A DNA stretch of 64,000 nucleotides from Atkinsonella hypoxylon. Lineage: Eukaryota > Ascomycota > Sordariomycetes > Hypocreales > Clavicipitaceae. Location: the NCBI GenBank assembly GCA_000729835.1, contig JFHB01000025.1, positions 186,001-250,000 of the forward strand. Direction: 5' to 3'. How positions within the stretch are numbered: position 1 is the first letter of the stretch; every line of letters begins with the position of its first letter. The notes beneath the pieces are model-generated. The model was not told where the DNA came from, did not search any database, and was given only the letters and a program-made list of their open reading frames with translations. Of the stretch, positions 21,240 through 33,459 are shown piece by piece. A program made the position numbers and the translations under genes.

Positions 21240-22000
21240 AAGCTGCTGCAAAAGCAGCCGTTCCAAATATCCGAAGCTACGAAGCATGATTTGGAAAAAG
21301 AAAGGCTCTTGAAGGTTATGTCGAGACAACATGGTACTTGGTCGCCGAATCACCCCCGATACCGCCTTCTTGATGCTCTCTACGGCTTCACAAAATACTA
21401 CGAGCGTCAACGAGCGGACGTTGACCGACTTCGCCATCTCTACAGTAATGTCTCCGAGGTGCAAAAAAGGTACTGTGACAAAAAGGGTCTCTGGACCAGT
21501 CTCGCGTAAGCCGACCGTAACATGCAGATGAAGTGTGCTGACACAAGTGTCTTAGTTTCTGGAGGACAACCTCTCATATTCCTCCAAGGTCAATAAGATT
21601 GAACAAAAACTCGCGAGCAGTCAGCACCTGTGCGATGGCATTGTCGAGGCTTCACTGCAATTCTACAGCATTGGCATGAATGAACTAGAACAGCATATAC
21701 GTGACAGAGAAGCAGAGGGTCAACACGCGGACAAAATATCTATCTCTCAATCGTTGAAGCATATTGTGCGAGATTGGACTGACGAAGGCTCTCGCGAGAG
21801 AGACAAGCCCTTTGCATGTCTCCGCGGCACTTTGCAGCAGTTCTTTCCGGAGAGAAACACCAAACGCCAGGACATTACAATCCTGTTGCCAAGTGCAGGT
21901 TTGGGACGATTAGGTCACGATATCAGTCGTCTAGGAACCTGCACATGCATTCAACCCCAACAGCCAACGCCGAGCAACATGTAAATGCTAGAATCGAACG
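21240..22000 (+). pseudogene. Decayed N2227/carnosine N-methyltransferase-like gene
   Basis: Protein pieces follow the N-terminal half of the N2227-like family (carnosine N-methyltransferase, SAM-dependent). The first is HPRYRLLDALYGFTKYYERQ with RADVDRLRHLYSNVSEVQKR at 21350-21475. Next comes FLEDNLSYSSKVNKIEQKLA with LCDGIVEASLQFYSIGMNEL from about 21555. The SAM-region remnant LLPSAGLGRLGHDISRLG is near 21885-21935. The two parts lie in different frames, and a candidate intron (GTAAGC donor at 21508) does not restore the frame. After the SAM motif the match stops, so the catalytic C-terminal half is missing. I read this as a truncated, frameshifted pseudogene. Confidence 0.65.
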
Positions 22001-22920
22001 TTGTTTCCACCACGCCGATTTCGGTCGTGCTCTCGCTGTCCAAAATCATTTTTCATTTTCTGTACTACAGCTTGTATCTACCGGTCATCTTTTGTGTGCC
22101 ATAAGGTGTCCCCCAAGTTTCCCATGTGGGCAGCCTGACCCCTGGTGATAGCGACTTTGAATTCGATGACGAGTTCCATTGTGCCAGCATAGAAGTTCGG
22201 ATTGCCAATAGAAGCCATACTTGGCGACCTTTACCAACGCTTCAACGTGACGTGACGCCTCTGTTCATTTATGCCGAAAGCCTTCCTTCGTGATGTCACT
22301 GGGGTTGCGTATGGCAGGTTGACCAATTTTATGCTGGGTTGCAAAAAAGAGGAAGACGAGCGACTCATTGAACTGCTAGAAATGATCTCGCTTCTTTGAA
22401 ATGACCTAATTGGGACTGGTTTATTTCAGCAACCGGTAATGTTTCATTTGATTTCTCCAGTATTCACTCATCTTCTTTGCACGGGCCAACCGTTTCTGGT
22501 CAGATTATCATGTCATAACTTTATAAGGATGATGAAGGGATAATTCATGAGCTCCTAAAACGCGAACAAAGCTTAATAGATCAAAGAGCATTCTTAAATT
22601 GCAGGTTGGTAGAGTCACGGAGTACACTAAACAGTGAAGATTGGGCAGGGATTGTGGTAGCAAATGCATTTTATTGACGCTGTTTATATCCAGACTAAGC
22701 CTTGTCCTCTTCTTCTAAGAAGATTCCAGTTGTCTTCTTAGGGAGAGGAACTGCTAGCTACACTACATGTAGTATTGTACTATGGACTCCACGCAACAGA
22801 GCCAGATACGCTAGGCTTCCGCGGTTCCCGAATTACGCTAGTATATTCCGTAAGTATGCGTGTAGGCCGTGTCGAACTAAGAGGCAGAAGGCACACACAC
22901 ACACACACCCGTTCTACGTT
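22001..22920. other. Region with uncertain coding remnants
   Basis: A plus-strand stretch near 22275-22398 reads like protein (FLRDVTGVAYGRLTNFMLG, then DERLIELLEMISLL), and another near 22120-22250 is acidic, but no family is recognised. A (CA)n run is at about 22893-22908. Confidence 0.3.
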
Positions 22921-24152
22921 CTACCCTCGCACAGGATTTCCGACAATAGGGTTATTTCCAGGCAGTCGATTAAGCGGCCCGTTGAAACCGATTTCCTCTC
23001 CAGGCGCCGTGACTTCCACGGCACGTCGGCTGGCATAGCCTGGGCCATGAGGACCGACATTCAAGCTGCAGCCAGGATCATGCACAGTCCAAATCCCAGT
23101 GCAAGTGCTCATTGCGCGCTCGAGAGCATTCTGGTCTGACCACCCCTGGAGGTAATCGCCGTGGAGGCCATAGCCGGTTGGGTCACCCATGGCCCAAACC
23201 CACTGATTAAAGTCCTCGACGGCTCCCGTGTCGTAAAAGAACTCGAAGAAGACTGAAGTAATGGCAATAGGATGCGACCGAGAGCAGACACCAAAATTGT
23301 AGTCTCCGATTGCCGGGAAAGCCACCTAGCAGATGTCATCAGCGGGCAAAAAAACCAAAAAACCAAAGGGCTGTGATAATGCACCGTCAGACGTTCGCTT
23401 ACATGGCTCTTGTGGTCGTCGCTATCCAGCCTCATGCCGTCCCAACAAGAGGGAAAGAACGTTTCGGCACGAAGTCGATCGCACTGCTTTGTAGGAAGAT
23501 GGGGGGTGTCGCCCGCGTTCCGACCTAGGCAAACGTGCGAAATGGCCCTCTGCTCTGGATTAGATTCATTGAAGGTTCTGTCAAAAAGTACTCAGATTGC
23601 TTTCATCGTCTCGGGGCCTGCATGCTCGGTTACCTTAGAAACGGATCTCCCACGATCATGCGTAGCCCCTCTGGTGGCGCCCTGGCAAACGGCATACCAT
23701 CGCAGTTTGTACGACCTGGGGCATAATCACAAGCCCGATCTAAGTAATAAACAGCCTGAGCTCAGCATGTCAAGACGATCAGCAAACCAAGCCATGAAGC
23801 CCAAGCATGATTCATACAGCCAAGGCATACGCACAATACCCTGCATTTCAACCATCTCAAACCTCCCGTCTCGACGTAGATGGTACAGCTGAGGTTGCCA
23901 ATAGTTACTCTTGTCAAGCAACTTGTCACAGGTGGTAGCTTTGGCATTCCTCGCCTGATTATTCGTCAAGGTTAGGTCAAATCGCGTGCCGCCTGCAACG
24001 GCATGCACATGCGGCGAGATGCGGCCAGGAAAAACGATAGGATCTCCGCGGTAGAAGGTCAAAGGTGCGCAGTTCACGGTGAACTCGTGCGCTGTAGACT
24101 TGTTGCTCAAAACTGCAAGGACAGCCACCAGCCTGATGAGTGATGACGCCAT
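22921..24152 (-). CDS. Secreted DUF1996 protein
   Basis: Four exons are inferred (23835-24152, 23634-23755, 23403-23577, 22921-23325) with introns of 79, 56 and 77 bases, giving 339 residues. MASSLIRLVAVLAVLSNKST is a signal peptide. The DUF1996 signatures run in order: the N-terminal core (RISPHVHAVAGGTRF), AVYYLDRACDYAPG after intron 1, FPSCWDGMRLDSDDHKSH, FPAIGDYNFGVCSRSHP, and then GDPTGYGLHGDYLQGWS. An in-frame ATG 15 bases further upstream is also possible. Members are extracellular or wall-associated proteins of unknown biochemical role, often joined to WSC domains. No WSC domain is seen here. The first residues of the mature part are shifted from the usual consensus, but all core motifs are intact. 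Confidence 0.85.
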
Positions 24153-24167
24153 TGTGGCATGAATCAA

Positions 24168-24912
24168 GAACGAATGAATGAAAAGAGGAAAATAGATTCA
24201 AAGAATGTCGTCAACGGCTGATGGATACCGTGGGAGCCCTCTAACAAAACAAGATTCACGAGATGTGTGCAGAACTTCTACAGTATATATAGACTTGGAA
24301 TTCTTCGTCCTGAAAAAGTTATTCATCCCACCTTATCAACGGACAGGGATGGCTGCAAAGTTCCTGATGCGACACGGACCTTACTCAAATCCAGGCCGGA
24401 AGTGTATTATGGAGCATAATCGTGTCACACGGTCCATGTATAGAGGGTCTGACCGAACGTACATGGGGCCCGGCCACGTCGCAATCTTTGTGATAAATCG
24501 ATCTGTCACATTGAAGAAGGTTTCTCTTTACTCGTAGCTCTTTCCAGGTGCCTCCAGGTGCCATGAATCTGACATTGGACCGATCAGAGCTTAGTCTGGT
24601 AATTTGTTAGTTACGGCATCGGGTCATTGTGCCCATGTATAATCCCTGACTGGACGAACGAAATACAAGGGTGTGTGTTTGCTCGGTTCGAAACCTTGTC
24701 TCTCGTCGCCACTTGGGACCGGCGCGCCTCGGAATAGATAACTTATTAAACCTGATAATGCCTAATCAGCGGAAGGGTGGCTATCTATAGAAACAAAAAA
24801 GTTCAATGGGCGAGAAATACAAGGGTGTTATATTTGGCGAGTATCGGCTAGGATGGCCCATTATTCCGCTTGATATTTCCTTCTCGGGCAACTACGACAG
24901 AAGCTCAGCAGA
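24168..24912. other. Intergenic region
   Basis: No gene is recognised. It contains the promoter side of the DUF1996 gene and short unrelated frames. Confidence 0.35.
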
Positions 24913-25565
24913 ATGAAATCATTCAATGGTATGCTGAGACGCAAGGCGAATAAGCTTCTTCAAATTTGCGCATCGGATGGAACACCACTGGCCTTCTGCA
25001 GATGGACAATGGAACACCGAGGGCAGAGCCGGCAAGTCCCCAAGAACTCAAGTCTGTCACAACATGGTACAGAGCCGCTCTCTCTCCCCGAAGCGCTAGC
25101 TTTGTCTGCATGGCTCAGCGTGTCAAATGATTTGAGAAGCGAGCGGGAAAGGATCCTGAGCGGGGGGGGGGGGGGGGAGACAATGTTTGTCGCACGTTGA
25201 CATGTATCCATCGTCTACTACCACCACGTACCAATCCATTGTCGACTCATCTATATTCCAATTAGGGTTGATCTTTAGTTATGTCAGTGAATCCCGATCC
25301 TCAGCGCCATGGCCTTGGCTCCACATTATTGAAGCGAGTCTGCGATGACATAGACGAACTGGGATGGCCTGCTTTCGTTATGTCTTCGCCAGCCGGTGTT
25401 CGGCTGTATGCAAAGTTTGGTTTCGATGTTGTTAGCAGGGTAGAAACGTGTGAAGGGACATTAACAAGCATGTTTCGACGGCCTCGAGTTCTCTGCGGAC
25501 ACACTTTGACGACAGAGGAGATGGGATCATCACCACATCCTCGAGCGAGTCTGACCAAGGTTTAG
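24913..25565 (+). pseudogene. GNAT-type N-acetyltransferase, probably damaged
   Basis: Two plus-strand pieces resemble a fungal GNAT acetyltransferase, which transfers acetyl from acetyl-CoA. The upstream piece has RRKANKLLQICASDGTPLAF near 24938-24998 and VSNDLRSERERILS just before a run of 16 G. The downstream piece holds the acetyl-CoA site VNPDPQRHGLGSTLLKRVCD (from 25287) and AGVRLYAKFGFDVVSRVETC. Between them the expected segment is missing. The upstream frame passes through the G tract, ends at 25200, and no clean intron restores it. An intron ending TTTAG at about 25276 is possible. A functional N-terminus is not seen. It is likely a broken gene. Confidence 0.5.
25162..25177 (+). repeat. 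Homopolymer of 16 G
   Basis: The run interrupts the GNAT-like region; its length may be mis-sequenced. A second G tract (13 G) lies at 29771-29783. Confidence 0.8.
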
Positions 25566-25715
25566 CCAAGCATGGCCCAAGCAGTGTGGCATTAGCAACA
25601 CGATTTGGGACGCAATGGCCACAGAAAACCTCGTCTAATGGTGGCTTTTAAATGACACAACGTTTCAGGCCGACAAACAAACATAAAGTAGACAACTATA
25701 TATTGGAAGCAAAGC

Positions 25716-25991
25716 TTGCTTCTCCTGGTAATTGATAGTTTTCCATTCCTCATCGAGTTCCCCTCCTCCTTTGCACGAACTAACATGCCTAGCTCCACCC
25801 CCACGATTCAACTGCATCAACTAGCTTTGATGGATTGCATCAATCCTACAACTGATGGAGTGGAAGGTTGGTACAGGCACATAATGGGTGCTATGAGTTT
25901 GGTTAAAGAGCGAACTCGCCAAAAAATTGCAAAGCAGATTAAACATTCTTTATTCATATCAGTATGCACGCAAATAGTAAGGCTGCATTGA
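25716..25991 (+). pseudogene. Fragment of a fungal-specific transcription factor domain
   Basis: The frame contains IQLHQLALMDCINPTTDGVE, then GWYRHIMGAMSLVKERTR and IKHSLFISVCTQIV. This pattern is seen in the middle homology region of Zn(II)2Cys6 regulators (W..H..GA..L...R, then LF.S...QIV). No Zn2Cys6 motif or remaining helices are found on either side, so it is probably an isolated remnant. The match is short and the call is tentative. Confidence 0.35.
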
Positions 25992-28900
25992 AATCCTTAG
26001 ATCCTCGTCTCGTTTTGCTTCTTGCTTCCGTGCCAACATATCTCTCTCACTACGGCTAATTTTTGACAGGTCCTGTATAGTCTTATAGCACTCACATGTA
26101 ACGATAATGAGGTCTGGTGGCCACAAGACAACACTACTCACAAATACACCTTCACCCAAAAGCTTTGCGCTAAGGCCAGCTCATTTAGCGCAAAGGCAAA
26201 GACTCAGCATAGAACTGCTTGGGCTGATCGAGCTATTGGTTCTAAGCATAGCAGATTTCAGCCGTTCATGCTCTAGAACATGTTGCTGCATGCAAGGGCT
26301 GTAAAAACTGAAAGAAGTGCCAGAAGACATCATTGTCAAACACCTTTGAGCCTCAAAATCGGCGTCCGCACAAAAGTCCCATCATGCTGAGTCAAATTAT
26401 CCAGAAACGAGTATCGAACTGGCATTGTTAGGTGTCGCACGGTATATAAGGGGGTTCAGCCGAACATTCAGCGTGGCGTGGCCACGTCGCATTTTTTTAC
26501 GACATTAGGCCCATCTGACTCGACCTTGAGCGGCGTGGAGTAAAGACCAAGACGAAAAGTTAGCAGAAAGTTGGTTAGGCAAGGATGAGTAACTTGCTGT
26601 GGGAAGTGCTCCTGTTCGAGGCCCAGTACACCGCGGTAGTCGGAGATAGTGTTCGTTGTCTTCAAGTATTATTGGGTTATGAGAGGGATTGTTAACTTCG
26701 AGGCAAGCTGATATTCTAACTGAACCTGGATTCGTGGCTCTTTTGAACATCATAATCCCAAGACAGCCAAGCTTTAAGCTATCAGTACGTAGGATTGAAA
26801 ACTTCAATTTCCAATTCAGCAACGATGCACGAAGACAAAGGCATTCTGGTGCTCACATGTCGGCACCAAACTTAGTGGTTCGGGTAGGGTTCTTATCTTT
26901 ATATATAATGTAGGGTAGGATCAAGAAGCGTTAGGTGATTGTAGTCGATAGGTTAACTTACACCGATATTCTACGGCAGACAAGAAATTCATTAAGCATC
27001 AAAAACATCATTATAAATGTAATTAAAAACGAAGGCCAACACATACGACCATACCTACCAGAAAATTCGGGATCCCGTCCGCTCTCCCATAGACAAGCTG
27101 GTAAGGGGCAGATTAGTAGTTGGGTCGGTGACGACCAGCGAACACCGGCTGTTGTATGTACCCCCCTTTTTGAACTTTTTCCTTTTTTAAATCAAGTTTT
27201 TAACCCATTTTCTGGTGTAATTTGTGTCACAATATTTTTTCTTCCTCACATGCTAAGAATCTATGCAAACAAAGTGCGCCTCCGAGGACCTACGTCATGA
27301 ACAACTCACTTATCGCAAGGTCCAAGGCGTTATCTGCGCATTCAGTTCTCCATGCTGAATCTTGGTGACGCACAAGTACAATTGAATCAGCCAGCATAAC
27401 GTCCTGCCACTGTTCATGGATTCATCCCCTGTGAGGTCAATGTTGACCCCGACCTTTGATCTGAGGTTGGCAGCATCAAAATTGTACAAGGAAGCAAGGG
27501 AGAACCCCAATATGGAGGCGTCCGTGCCGCAACTACGCCATCCGATGCCTTTGGCCTTTCCTCACAGATTGAGAGAGGACGTCTTCGCACCGACGGCATG
27601 ACGCGCCAATCACTGAGACCAGCTACGATGACATTTGAAATCATGCTGACTGCGGTGTAACTATAACCACTTGGTAGCGAAATGTGGTGGTAGCGAAATA
27701 TGGTCTCCAACATACATGAATGAGCTCGTGATTTGGATATTCATCTCATTAAGATTCCCGAAATGCCCATGGCGAGCCACAAAAAAAGACATCATTTGAG
27801 AAGAAGCCACAAATGCTCTGTATCTCTTGATGGATTGCCACAATGTCAAGACTTGCACCTGGCTCTCTTCGACACGCTGCCGAAACCAGTTTGGCCTTGG
27901 CACTATCACGCCGAGGCAGGTTCGTGTAAGAGCTTGCCTATCAGCTTACTCATCGACGGGTATCAATGATTCTTGACAAGAGATGTACTGCATTAGAATG
28001 CTTGACACGATACGCAAAATCACCACATAACCTCGCAGGCAAGTAAGTACGGAGTAGGCTGTTCTTATCAGTGAAGGTGATACCAAATGTGACTCATTTT
28101 CGTGACGAAATTCACCTAGCTTGCATGTGATTGTCGTCAAGTATTCCAAATGACTCAGGCCATTATCTAAGAACCATACAGGGTTCTATCGTACTTGCAG
28201 GCGGTTAGACCAACCAGAAGCCCATGTTCCAAGCTATTCGCATCACTTGGGCCAATCATATAGAAGTACTATAATCAAAGTCACTCAATTTTATCACATG
28301 GTATTATTTATTACTAATAGTTACTCCCCACTGACGAGATCATATGATGTGGTGATTCGCGTATCGTGTTAAGCATTGATTTAACGCACAAATATAAAAT
28401 GCAAAACAATATAGCGGGTATCAGACTTACGCTCAGATTGATAGAAAAAAGAAAAAAGTCAGTCATCGTGGCATCTTGTTCGCCGCACATAATAGCATCC
28501 TTCATTACTTACTACTCAGTCGACTCACTCCCAAGGTAATCTTGACGGAAGCACCGAATATCACGGAACGGAACAGAACAGAACAGAACAGAACAGAACA
28601 AAATAGTACACACCATTTGACAGCCCCCTGTCAAACATATCACAGTTTTTTGGCCCTACTCCCCTCGCAGTACTTGAGGCCCATGTCCTCTACACAGGCT
28701 GGGCTGTGCAGCGAGCGCAATGCAGCCTCGGTATCTAGGATCTGGGATCTGGGATGCTGCCCGATTGATTGGCAAGACGCAAGGCACCCTTCGAAGTCCC
28801 AGTCAGTTTGAATCATCTCGTATAAACGAGCAGTTAGCTAACTATCTCACACAGTCTTTTCCACGGCTCGCGCTAGCCTAGCTACCCGATACTTTCATTG

Positions 28901-30396
28901 AGGTCACCGTCACGACCTAAGAATGGCTGAGTAACTACTGTTAGACCACATCGCTTCCAGGCGGACATTTGCCTTGACATCGGGTCCAACGTCTGGTTGC
29001 AGGACTGCGCCTCCCGATCTTCACGCAACTTGGAAAATGAGCGGCCCAGAACAAAGGCGAGGATGAACAGCCCACTCCTTCCACTATATAAGGGGGAGAT
29101 TACGAAGCTACCTTTCGTATGCAGTATTAACTATGTAAGGGCGAGTTTCTGCAGTGTGCTGCACTCTGATGAAATAGTCCATGGTCCGCGAGAAGCAAGA
29201 GCGAGTGATTGAGGCGTCCGGCATTTCGAACGCCACAGATTTATAGATCAAGTGTTAATATATCGTCCTTCAAAGAGGCGCCACGCGGGAAAGATAGGGG
29301 GGACCTGATAATAATAAAAACCCTGACCCAGGCTCATCAATCCCTGCCGGAAGTACCGGAACCCCTGCAAGAACGCTTGACAAACCCTGTCACCCACTGC
29401 GGCTGTGGCGCTCCGGTAGTTGCTGTCTGGCTTATTTTGGAACATGTTTCAGGACTGCTTCGTTTCCTGAGTGCAGGGCGGTCTGACTCGAGAGTTCTGA
29501 CTCTTGACTCAAGGCGCGTAACTCCCAATTTCTGCCATTGTCACCCGTTCCTGATAGCACCAAATTGGCTTCTGGACAAAAACTACCTCATTCCCGTGGC
29601 GTGGCCGTGCTGGAATTCCTGCCAAAGAAATTTTGGCCCATGTATGGCTTAGCCGCACTTTGCCAGTTGACGGTTGACTCTTGTACTTCGTATTGCGGCC
29701 CAGGCTTAGCGGCGAGCCCGTCCTAAATTGCGCGGCGGTACGGAATACGGCGCAATGAGTACTCGGATCCGGGGGGGGGGGGGAGGGGGCGGCCAACGGC
29801 AAAAGTGACGGACGAACCTGACCGTTTTTGGTCGTGGGCAAGACATGTGAAGTGTCTCACTTAGGCTTCGCCGATCATCCCGTCAGCGTGGCAAAGTACC
29901 TCCGTAAATCAAGAAAAAAATAAAAATAAAATTCATCAGCCTGATCTCCTTAGACATCTGAGTAGTAGTAATGCTGTCTGTTATTCGTTGGTAGGGTTAA
30001 GATAACTAAGTACAATATTTCTACTATGCAATAAATTATTGCTGTGAAGAAGTATCCTGTAGTGAGCGTGTTTCATTGGTGTATAATAATATAAATCCCT
30101 CTCGATACCGCATTAACTAGAGCCTTGTCTGGGACGACAGCCAAAAAAGTGGGACGGAACGCCGCCCAGTTATGCTAAACCAATAGCGTTATAGAAAAGC
30201 GATTTAAAGGGCATTCCTTCCGAGCTAATCTCGAATAGGAGCCACCACGGCCACGGCAGTCCGGAACTTACATGGCTCCTTGACGTTTGAAATGAGCGAT
30301 CGCGGAAGGAAAGATTATATTATATGTATGCGGCGGGCATCGAGAACCTGGCTTTCCGTCCGATAAGAAATCCCCGGTGCCATAACTGCCAGCAGT

Positions 30397-30439
<43 letters not shown>

Positions 30440-32274
30440 GTAGCTACAACAAGCGACATGAAGCTCAATCCTTGAGGGCAATCGAACGCTGGCAAACTAG
30501 GCATATAGCGACGCATACCTTGCGATCCTGCTCAGCTTGCTTGCTGGCTTGGCTACCTAGAGGCGCAGGCAAGATGAAAAGAGACGGTTCCTTTGGGCCC
30601 GTTCGGCGTAGCTCAAGTCCGTCCGCCAGCAAGGTGAGCATCACCGCGGCCCGCCTGGTCGGAGCGGCGAACAGATTAGGCAGCTCCACTGCTCTTTCAG
30701 CCTGCCGGTGAAATTTCTTGGCGTTGCGGCCAACTTTCTTGGCAACACACGAGCTTCGACACAACAGTCTCAGGCTTCCTGCTGCGGCCATGCCTAGTGG
30801 CTTAGCACGCAGGGCTAGTTGATCCGTGATAAGTGGCCAATTTGCGGTATTGAGAAGGTTTTTTATTTATTTATTTAATTTATTTAATTTTTTAATTCGA
30901 GCATTTGTCCAATGTTGGCTCTGTAGCCAGATGTTTCGATCAGGTTTTCGGCAGTGATGTAACTATGTATGTATATATATATATATATATTTCTGCTACA
31001 CCGTGGAAACTTAGCACCAGCACAGCCCCTTTGGGCGAATAGCCCCTGGCTATCTATCTACCCTTCACGGCCCCTACCACCGTAAATCGGCTAGTCAATT
31101 ACAATGAGTTCCAACGGATTAATGACGTAAGCTTAAAACTCGGATTCATGAAGCGACCTATCTCTGCTACGAGGATGATCCTCATCGGTTACACTCCGTA
31201 CAAGAGCTTGGATTTCCCGTTTTGTCGGTTCTTGGCGAGTGCGGCCCTCACAGGCCCTGATCCACGAGGCGTTGCAAACATAAAACTCGCAGAATGCCCT
31301 AGCAAAGGACGAACGAAAGGCGCGCTAGCCGTTTTTGTCAGCTAGTTTATATTGAAAGTTATAGAAAGGTCTCCACTTGAGAGAATGCGTCTTTTCCCCC
31401 TGTTTATAATGTATCTTTTTGACTAGAGCCCCTAGTAGGCTGCGTAAATGCCTGCAATAGGTAAAAATGGCCCAAAAAAACCACGGTGCAAAGTATGCTG
31501 CGTGGCACACTTCTTGTGAACACCTATAGCAGCGCGCAATAGCTAGTTGTCTCTTATTAGCGCTAGAGACCTTATATTATTAACTATAATTGTCACCTTT
31601 ACCTTGCAATATGAATTGGTAAATTGTGTTGCATCGGCCATTGGCAGTTTTACATTTGCACCAGCTTGTGGATCAAGGGCCTCAAGGGAGACAGACTGTG
31701 CGAGGACCAAAACAGTAACACCCTGGTGCGTTGATGATCAAACAAAGTGTCGATTGGAGCAAAAAAAAAAAAAGCATCTGTCCCATATCCTTGGAGCCAG
31801 GGGTGTGTCACATTGCGTCTCCTCCCACTTTTACCTCGTTGAGATACCGACTACCTGCCATCGTTTGTGGAGCCGGCAAATGCCCTCTTCCAGGCTGGCT
31901 GTGCACATTGGGCACGAAGAAGTTTACTTGAAGCTTCATACCTTTCCCATATCTCCTGACCCTTGCATCGCTATCCAACCGCCCTCCTGAACCGTAGTCA
32001 TTCTTATTTACGTGGTGCTCCCTGCTCCCGCGATACTCCATCCCGTTACCCCCCCCCCCCCTCCGCTCTCCCCTCCTCTCCCCAACCGTCTTTTTCGATC
32101 TTTTGCAATCCCAAGATGCGTGAGCGAACAAATTCCAGCAGCTGGTGTGACTCTGGCAGGCCGACCAGGTGTAATTCCTCTTCATCTCTCCACGAACAAA
32201 CTCCTAACTTGAGCACCAAGATCGACAACAGCGTGCCGCCCAACACACAGAATAACCAAGAACACACTTGGGCC
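25992..32274. other. Gene-poor region, about 6 kb
   Basis: No convincing gene is found. It includes a CAGAA tandem near 28567-28600, G13 at 29771-29783, (CT)20 at 30399-30438, an (AT)n run near 30972-30990, a poly-A run at 31761-31773 and a C tract at 32049-32061. Several unrelated frames of 60-150 codons occur on both strands without domain signatures. The last few hundred bases form the promoter of the dicarboxylate transporter. Confidence 0.4.
30399..30438. repeat. (CT)20 microsatellite
   Basis: A perfect dinucleotide run of 40 bases; no gene is associated. Confidence 0.95.
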
Positions 32275-33459
32275 ATGGCGTCGGCACCTGCCCTCGAGGC
32301 TCAAGATGGAAACCAGAAAGAACGACAGAGTAAGATCGACATCTACGATCCCAGTCGGCCCAAATTAGGACTCAGACAACGACTCCATCACCTCACATGG
32401 GCATGGTACACCTTACCTATGAGCACTGGCGGTCTCGCTATGCTTATTTATTCGCAACCACATCAGTTTCCAGGGCTAAGAACTATCGGATTGGTCGTCT
32501 ACATTATCAACATCATCATGTTTGTCTCCCTTTCCGCCATGATGATGGCGCGGTTCCTCCTTCACTCGGGCGACATGTCCAAGTCCATCAAGCACCCCAG
32601 GGAAGGCTTCTTCCTGCCGACCTTCTTCCTCTCCGTGGCGACCCTGATTACGAGCACCGACCGCTATGCCATACCAAGCAAGGACAACGGGCTTGTCTGG
32701 GCCATCTCGGGGGCGTTCTGGGTATATGTCATCATGACCCTCATCCTGGCCATCGGACAGTACAGCTTTGTCTTCGCAGCACACAACTTTGCGCTGACCA
32801 CGATGATGCCGACCTGGATTCTGCCCATCTTCCCCGTCATGCTCTCCGGCACCATCGCGTCCGTCATCGCCGAGACGCAGCCGGAAGCGGCCGCCGTCCC
32901 CATCATCGTTGCCGGCTTGACGTGCCAAGGCTTGGGGTTTGCCGTTGCCGTCCTGATGTATGCTCACATGGTTGGGCGCCTTATGCAGGCCGGCTTGCCG
33001 GATCGGGAGCATCGGCCAGGACTGTTCATGTGTGTGGGTCCTCCGTCATTCACGGCCTTGGCACTTATCGGCATGGCCAAGAATTTGCCGGCAACCGTGC
33101 ACATCGCCCGAGACGACACACTCTACGACGTCGGTGTCATTCGCATCATGGCCTTGATCTCTGCTGTTTTCCTGTGGTCTCTCAGTCTTTGGTGGTTTGG
33201 AATTGCCGCTGTGGCCGTCATCCAGTCTCCGCCCAAGTACTTCCACCTGAGCTGGTGGGCCATGATCTTCCCCAACACGGGCTTCATTTTGGCCACGATA
33301 TCTATCGGAAAGGAGCTGACCAACGAAAGCGTGTTATGGCTTGCTACTGCCCTTAGCATTTGCCAGGTCTTCATGTATTCGTTCGTCTTGTTCAATCATG
33401 TCAAAGCTGTCATCAAGCAGGACATCATGTATCCTGGAAGGGATGAAGACGTGGAATAG
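32275..33459 (+). CDS. C4-dicarboxylate/malic acid transporter (TDT/SLAC1 family)
   Basis: This is a single-exon membrane transporter of the tellurite-resistance/dicarboxylate (TDT) family, like fission yeast Mae1, moving malate or related acids across the plasma membrane. I chose the ATG at 32275 (GGGCCATGGCG, good context), giving 394 residues; the frame stays open upstream, with an alternative ATG at 32116. About ten membrane segments follow the entry motif LHHLTWAWYTLPMSTGGLAM (about 40-60), which is the family's first span. Later markers include FFLPTFFLSVATLITSTDRY, the PIFPVMLSGTIASVIAETQP segment and LWWFGIAAVAVI. The C-tail is short and acidic. Substrate choice cannot be told from sequence. 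Confidence 0.88.
   Translation: MASAPALEAQDGNQKERQSKIDIYDPSRPKLGLRQRLHHLTWAWYTLPMSTGGLAMLIYSQPHQFPGLRTIGLVVYIINIIMFVSLSAMMMARFLLHSGDMSKSIKHPREGFFLPTFFLSVATLITSTDRYAIPSKDNGLVWAISGAFWVYVIMTLILAIGQYSFVFAAHNFALTTMMPTWILPIFPVMLSGTIASVIAETQPEAAAVPIIVAGLTCQGLGFAVAVLMYAHMVGRLMQAGLPDREHRPGLFMCVGPPSFTALALIGMAKNLPATVHIARDDTLYDVGVIRIMALISAVFLWSLSLWWFGIAAVAVIQSPPKYFHLSWWAMIFPNTGFILATISIGKELTNESVLWLATALSICQVFMYSFVLFNHVKAVIKQDIMYPGRDEDVE

Noticed and set aside
27310..28000. Several overlapping frames on both strands
   Set aside because: Short, mutually overlapping and without any domain motif; probably chance.
30465..30791. 108-codon minus-strand frame starting MAAAGSLRLLCRSSC
   Set aside because: Composition is atypical and there is no homologous feature or neighbour support.
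32397..33356. 319-codon plus-strand frame overlapping the dicarboxylate transporter
   Set aside because: It is an alternative frame of a clear transporter gene, with His/Arg-rich composition typical of a shadow of GC-rich coding DNA.
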